Shown one piece after another: positions 60,316-64,000 of a stretch of 64,000 bases of DNA (positions within the stretch are counted from its first letter, which is position 1; every line of letters begins with the position of its first letter). The stretch is from Leptolyngbya sp. PCC 7375 (GTDB lineage Bacteria > Cyanobacteriota > Cyanobacteriia > Phormidesmidales > Phormidesmidaceae): assembly GCF_000316115.1 (NCBI RefSeq), contig NZ_JH993797.1:6421961-6485960 (forward strand), read 5' to 3'. Under the pieces are notes generated by a model. The model searched no databases, was not told where the DNA came from, and worked only from the letters and a program-made list of their open reading frames with translations. The position numbers and the translations under genes were made by a program.

Positions 60316-62952
60316 ATGCAGCCATCTAATCCTGATAAATTTACCGCTAAGGCATGGGATGCCATTGTTGAAGCTCAAGATGTGGCACGACGTTTTCGTC
60401 AGCAATATCTTGAGGTTGAGCATGTCATGGTGGCGCTAATTGAGCAGCAGGGGTTGGCGGATACCATTTTGTCCAAAGCTGGTTTGGATCCTGAGCTGGT
60501 GCTGCAAGAGTTGGAAGCGTTTGCCCAGCGTCAGGCGCGTGCCAGGGTGTCAGCAGATAGTAGCTTGTATCTGGGGCAAAGTCTGGACCGGCTGCTTGAC
60601 CAGGCAGAGGCAGCTCGTCAACTGCTACAGGACGACATCATTTCTGTTGAGCATGTGCTGCTGGGGTTTGCTGAGGACGAGCGCATTGGTCGACGGCTAC
60701 TGCGTGGTTTTGAGTTAGATGTAGCTGGCATTCGTGCGGCCATTAATCAAGTGCGTGGTAAGCAAAAAGCCACCGGTCAGAATCCGGAGGAGTCTTACGA
60801 AGCGTTAGAGAAATATGGTCGCGATTTAACGGAAGAGGCTAAACACGGTAAGCTTGACCCGGTTATTGGCCGTGATGAAGAAATTCGGCGGGTTATTCAG
60901 GTTGTTTCACGACGCACTAAGAACAACCCTGTTTTAATCGGTGAACCCGGTGTGGGTAAAACCGCCATTGCGGAAGGGTTAGCCCAACGTATTGTCAATG
61001 GCGATGTGCCCGAATCCCTTAAGGATCGCCAGCTGATTTCTTTGGATATTGGTAGCCTAATTGCTGGAGCTAAATACCGTGGTGAATTTGAAGAACGGCT
61101 GCGCTCAGTGCTAAAGGAAGTGGCTGAGTCTGATGGTCAGGTCGTGTTATTCATTGACGAACTGCATACCGTCGTTGGCGCTGGTGGTGGTAACAGTAAT
61201 GTGGATGCCGGCAACCTGCTCAAGCCGATTTTGGCACGGGGAGAGCTGCGCTGTATTGGTGCCACGACTCTCGACGAGTATCGTAAGCACATTGAGAAAG
61301 ATGCGGCCCTAGAGCGACGGTTTCAGCAGGTCTACATTGGTCAGCCTAGTGTGGACGATGCCATTTCGATTCTGCGTGGTTTAAAAGAACGCTATGAGGC
61401 ACATCATGGTGTGAAGATCGTGGATTCGGCGTTGGTGGCTGCAGCGACGCTATCGGATCGTTACATTAGCGATCGCTTTTTACCCGATAAAGCAATCGAT
61501 CTGATCGATGAGGCGGCGGCCAAGCTCAAAATGGAGATTACGTCCAAACCGGTGGAGTTGGAGACCATTGATCGGCGATTGCGCCAGCTAGAAATGGAAA
61601 AACTCTCCTTACAAGGGGAAGAGTCCACATCCCGGACCTCGAAACAACGGCTATCTCGCATTAATAAAGAGATCGAAAAACTCTCTGTTAAACAACAGAA
61701 ATTTACGGCACAGTGGCAGTCTGAAAAACAAGCCCTCGATGCCATTAAGGCGCTGAAACAAGAAGAAGATCAGCTGCGGGTACAAGTGGAGCAAGCTGAG
61801 CGGGCCTATGATTTGAATCGGGCTGCCCAAATTAAGTATGGACGCTTGGAAGCTGTACAACAGGAGCTGGAGATTTTAGACGGGCAGCTGCAAGATATGC
61901 AGGATAAGGGATCTACTCTGTTGCGCGAACAGGTAAGTGAAGCGGATATTGCCGAGATTGTTGCCAATTGGACGGGGATTCCCGTCAATCGCTTGATGGA
62001 AACTGAGCGGCAAAAGCTGTTGCAGTTAGAGGGGTATTTGCATCAGCGTGTGGTTGGGCAAAGTGAAGCGGTGACGGCTGTAGCGGCCGCTATTCGCCGG
62101 GCCCGCGCAGGCATGAAAGACCCGGGCAGACCCATCGGCTCATTTTTATTTATGGGACCGACAGGGGTGGGTAAGACTGAGTTGGCCCGTGCGTTAGCTG
62201 ACTGTTTGTTTGATACCGAGGAGGCCCTGGTGCGGGTGGACATGTCGGAGTATATGGAAAAGCATTCCGTCGCTCGACTGATCGGTGCACCGCCTGGATA
62301 TGTTGGCTATGAAGAAGGTGGGCAGCTATCTGAGGCTGTCAGACGTCATCCCTATGCTGTGGTGCTGCTGGATGAGGTGGAAAAGGCCCACCCCGATGTA
62401 TTTAACATTTTGCTACAGGTACTCGATGATGGTCGGATTACCGATTCTCAAGGACGAACGGTGGACTTTCGCAACACAGTCATTGTCATGACTAGCAACA
62501 TTGGGAGCGATCACATTCTTGATGTAGCGGGAGATGAATCGCAGTTTGTAGAAATGCAGGAGCGAGTGCTGAGTGCCCTGCGTGGTCATTTTCGTCCAGA
62601 GTTTCTCAATCGTGTGGATGATTTGATTATCTTCCATCCGTTGAGTAAAGATGAACTCCGTTCTATTGTGTCGATTCAGCTGAAGCGTCTGTATAAACTC
62701 CTGGCAGATCAAAAGATTGCCTTACATGTTTCAGAGTCAGCCATTGACTACGTGGCGGAAAAGGGCTACGACCCTGTTTATGGAGCCAGACCGCTGAAGC
62801 GGGCGATTCAGCGAGAATTGGAGAATCCCATCGCCACCAAAATTTTAGAAAATACCTTTGTTGAAGGCTGCAAGGTCGTTATCGATTACATTGAAGACCG
62901 TCTCAAGTTTCAGGTTAAAAAAGCTGACGCCTTAGACGACAAGGCTGCTTAG
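60316..62952 (+). CDS. clpB: ATP-dependent chaperone ClpB
   Basis: ClpB disaggregates proteins with the DnaK system. The 878-residue protein has the N domain (MQPSNPDKFTAKAWDAIVEA), AAA1 with GEPGVGKT and VLFIDELH, a coiled-coil middle domain (about residues 415-530) and AAA2 with GPTGVGKT, IGAPPGYVGYEEGGQL and VVLLDEVEKAHP. The C-terminal domain ends in KGYDPVYGARPLKRAIQREL. The N domain resembles the LEVEH-type paralogue seen in cyanobacteria that have two clpB genes, but the subgroup is not certain. No CIRCE operator was seen upstream. A hairpin follows at 62983-63014. Confidence 0.93.
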   Translation: MQPSNPDKFTAKAWDAIVEAQDVARRFRQQYLEVEHVMVALIEQQGLADTILSKAGLDPELVLQELEAFAQRQARARVSADSSLYLGQSLDRLLDQAEAARQLLQDDIISVEHVLLGFAEDERIGRRLLRGFELDVAGIRAAINQVRGKQKATGQNPEESYEALEKYGRDLTEEAKHGKLDPVIGRDEEIRRVIQVVSRRTKNNPVLIGEPGVGKTAIAEGLAQRIVNGDVPESLKDRQLISLDIGSLIAGAKYRGEFEERLRSVLKEVAESDGQVVLFIDELHTVVGAGGGNSNVDAGNLLKPILARGELRCIGATTLDEYRKHIEKDAALERRFQQVYIGQPSVDDAISILRGLKERYEAHHGVKIVDSALVAAATLSDRYISDRFLPDKAIDLIDEAAAKLKMEITSKPVELETIDRRLRQLEMEKLSLQGEESTSRTSKQRLSRINKEIEKLSVKQQKFTAQWQSEKQALDAIKALKQEEDQLRVQVEQAERAYDLNRAAQIKYGRLEAVQQELEILDGQLQDMQDKGSTLLREQVSEADIAEIVANWTGIPVNRLMETERQKLLQLEGYLHQRVVGQSEAVTAVAAAIRRARAGMKDPGRPIGSFLFMGPTGVGKTELARALADCLFDTEEALVRVDMSEYMEKHSVARLIGAPPGYVGYEEGGQLSEAVRRHPYAVVLLDEVEKAHPDVFNILLQVLDDGRITDSQGRTVDFRNTVIVMTSNIGSDHILDVAGDESQFVEMQERVLSALRGHFRPEFLNRVDDLIIFHPLSKDELRSIVSIQLKRLYKLLADQKIALHVSESAIDYVAEKGYDPVYGARPLKRAIQRELENPIATKILENTFVEGCKVVIDYIEDRLKFQVKKADALDDKAA

Positions 62953-62982
62953 GCGGGGTAATCATAATTTGATAGTTATTAA

Positions 62983-63014
62983 AAACCCCTATGTCGATAA
63001 GGACATAGGGGTTT
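62983..63014 (+). terminator. Hairpin terminator after clpB
   Basis: AAACCCCTATGTC (62983-62995) and GACATAGGGGTTT (63002-63014) pair perfectly with a six-base loop. It starts 30 bases after the stop and ends in GGTTTAAG, so it is terminator-like with a short T-run. Confidence 0.65.
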
Positions 63015-63112
63015 AAGTACTATTAAATGTCAAAATCATGGATCAAATGGCAATAGTAGATGCTGCTTTGCGGTAAATCCTCTGATCTTACTCACTACGT
63101 TTGAGTGCCAGG

Positions 63113-63419
63113 TTAGGAGGTACGACCACCTTCAATCACACACACATCGATTGCATTGGATAACCCTGAATTCACTTGGCTAAGGCTTTCTAACATCGTT
63201 AGAACGAACCCTTGAGGCGGGAAGTAGCTTGGGCGCTTCGCATTCATAACCACGGTTTTCACAATGGCGTCTTCTATACTGCCGCCCTCTAGTAACGTGC
63301 TGAGTATCCACATAGAAATGTAGTCTGGGGAACATATTCACATAATCTTTGTAAAAGGAGTAAAAAGCATCAGCCAATTTAACTAGATGTATATCCGGTA
63401 CTTTGACATAAATGTTCAT
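63113..63419 (-). pseudogene. Small hypothetical gene, probably frameshifted
   Basis: Two overlapping frames on the minus strand join well at about 63300. The upstream one gives MNIYVKVPDIHLVKLADAFY and continues to FPRLHFYVDTQHVT. The downstream one gives GGSIEDAIVKTVVMNAKRPS and continues to VCVIEGGRTS. Each frame on its own has an unlikely end, while together they make a protein of about 100 residues. I do not recognise a family. The break could be a real mutation or a sequence error. Confidence 0.4.
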
Positions 63420-63486
63420 GAATACGAGCGTCGCTGAAGGCCCTTGGATTAAGGGTTTCAGAGGATAACATCAGAGTAAAGGCTTG

Positions 63487-63669
63487 ATGTATAAGGATTT
63501 TTACGGGGATACTTTTCAGAATTATCCAGGAATAACTGGGGAAAATTTGGACCCAGATAGGCCTTTTGATCTAAAGATTGAACGGAGAGCTACATCAAAA
63601 GATCATATTTTGTGGCTAGACGTTAGAGATTATAGGAGCCTAAAACCATATTTTTTGCCAGGAAAGTAA
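63487..63669 (+). CDS. Small hypothetical protein
   Basis: A 60-residue frame starts at the ATG at 63487 (a TTG lies just before). It reads MYKDFYGDTFQNYPGITGEN and ends with DVRDYRSLKPYFLPGK. It is rich in aromatic and charged residues with no signal or membrane segment, and I do not recognise it. Divergent from the broken gene at 63113-63419 with 67 bases between starts; the two could belong to one small accessory unit. No ribosome binding site is obvious. Confidence 0.4.
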   Translation: MYKDFYGDTFQNYPGITGENLDPDRPFDLKIERRATSKDHILWLDVRDYRSLKPYFLPGK

Positions 63670-64000
63670 TGTGCCACTTATTTAAGTTGGTCGCGAGGGA
63701 GTCAATAATTGCGATCGCAATGCTATGCAAATGGCTGTCCCTTAAAACTACTGCCTGCTTGAATACTCAAGAGGATTTTGGTTGATGTACGTGTGAACGT
63801 CTAGTGGGTGAATGTAAAGTTGATGCGAAGGAAACGAGTGTGCCACTTAAACCAACACCCCAAAGGTGGCACATTGGCCTCTGGCAAGGTTGATACGTTA
63901 GGGGGGCGTTAGCAACCTGCGATAAATGGCTGAGGCATCAGTTATTTACCATTAGATTTAAGCTCGTTGTGACGCCCACACATCAGGGGAAATAACCAAC
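63670..64000. other. 331-base end region with no supported gene
   Basis: It contains one HIP1 octamer (GCGATCGC, about 63712) and three copies of GTGCCAC(T/C) or its complement GTGGCAC (about 63671, 63840 and 63873), two of which form a loose hairpin. No ORF, tRNA or transposase remnant is recognised. Confidence 0.4.

Overview
The window looks like chromosomal DNA of a free-living, probably filamentous cyanobacterium of roughly 50% GC. The octamer GCGATCGC (HIP1) recurs inside and between genes. The gene set includes a Gram-negative lipid A block, a PatA-like regulator, multi-GAF sensor proteins and a CyaB1-like GAF-GAF-PAS adenylate cyclase. Intergenic DNA is full of short dispersed palindromic repeats of the kind seen in cyanobacteria. 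No tRNA, rRNA, CRISPR array, integrase or complete transposase was seen.

Layout. 0.1-4.8 kb: a queD-queE-queC cluster (7-deazaguanine synthesis for tRNA queuosine), a repeat-rich gap, trmFO and a phosphoglycerate-mutase-like metalloenzyme. 4.8-9 kb: a membrane hybrid histidine kinase and class I aldolase fbaB. 9-12.3 kb: an accessory islet with a nucleotidyltransferase-fold protein, a DUF5946-like protein, a small hypothetical, a GNAT acetyltransferase and three decayed gene fragments. 12.3-15.2 kb: an AraC-type regulator divergent from an acyl-CoA-dehydrogenase-fold protein and a second GNAT. 15.2-21.6 kb: a complete dipeptide/oligopeptide-type ABC importer (binding protein, two permeases, fused double ATPase). 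21.6-33 kb: an alpha/beta hydrolase, a five-GAF histidine kinase, a P-type ATPase, an exported protein, a rhomboid protease, a pentapeptide protein and an M41-like peptidase domain protein, with an orphan terminator that may mark a small RNA.

33-43 kb: alaS, a stand-alone ExbD, an RTX-repeat/beta-lactamase-fold fusion, and a STAND-type NB-ARC/TPR gene broken by one in-frame TAG and several single-base insertions inside a ten-copy 126-bp repeat array. 43-50 kb: a GT2 glycosyltransferase, a PatA-like response regulator, lysS and the adenylate cyclase. 49.8-58 kb: purC followed by the outer-membrane block bamA-lpxC-fabZ-lpxA-lpxB and an exbB-exbD pair, all on the plus strand. 58-63 kb: enolase, glyoxalase I and clpB. 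The last kilobase holds small unrecognised or broken ORFs.

The clearest linked units are the que genes, the Dpp-like importer and the lipid A/outer-membrane block. The points most worth a second look are the interrupted STAND gene, a dispersed inverted-repeat element family (17.3, 35.8 and 42.1 kb), the RTX/beta-lactamase fusion, the five-GAF kinase lacking the usual bilin cysteine, the decayed islet at 9-12 kb and the orphan terminator at 30.25 kb.
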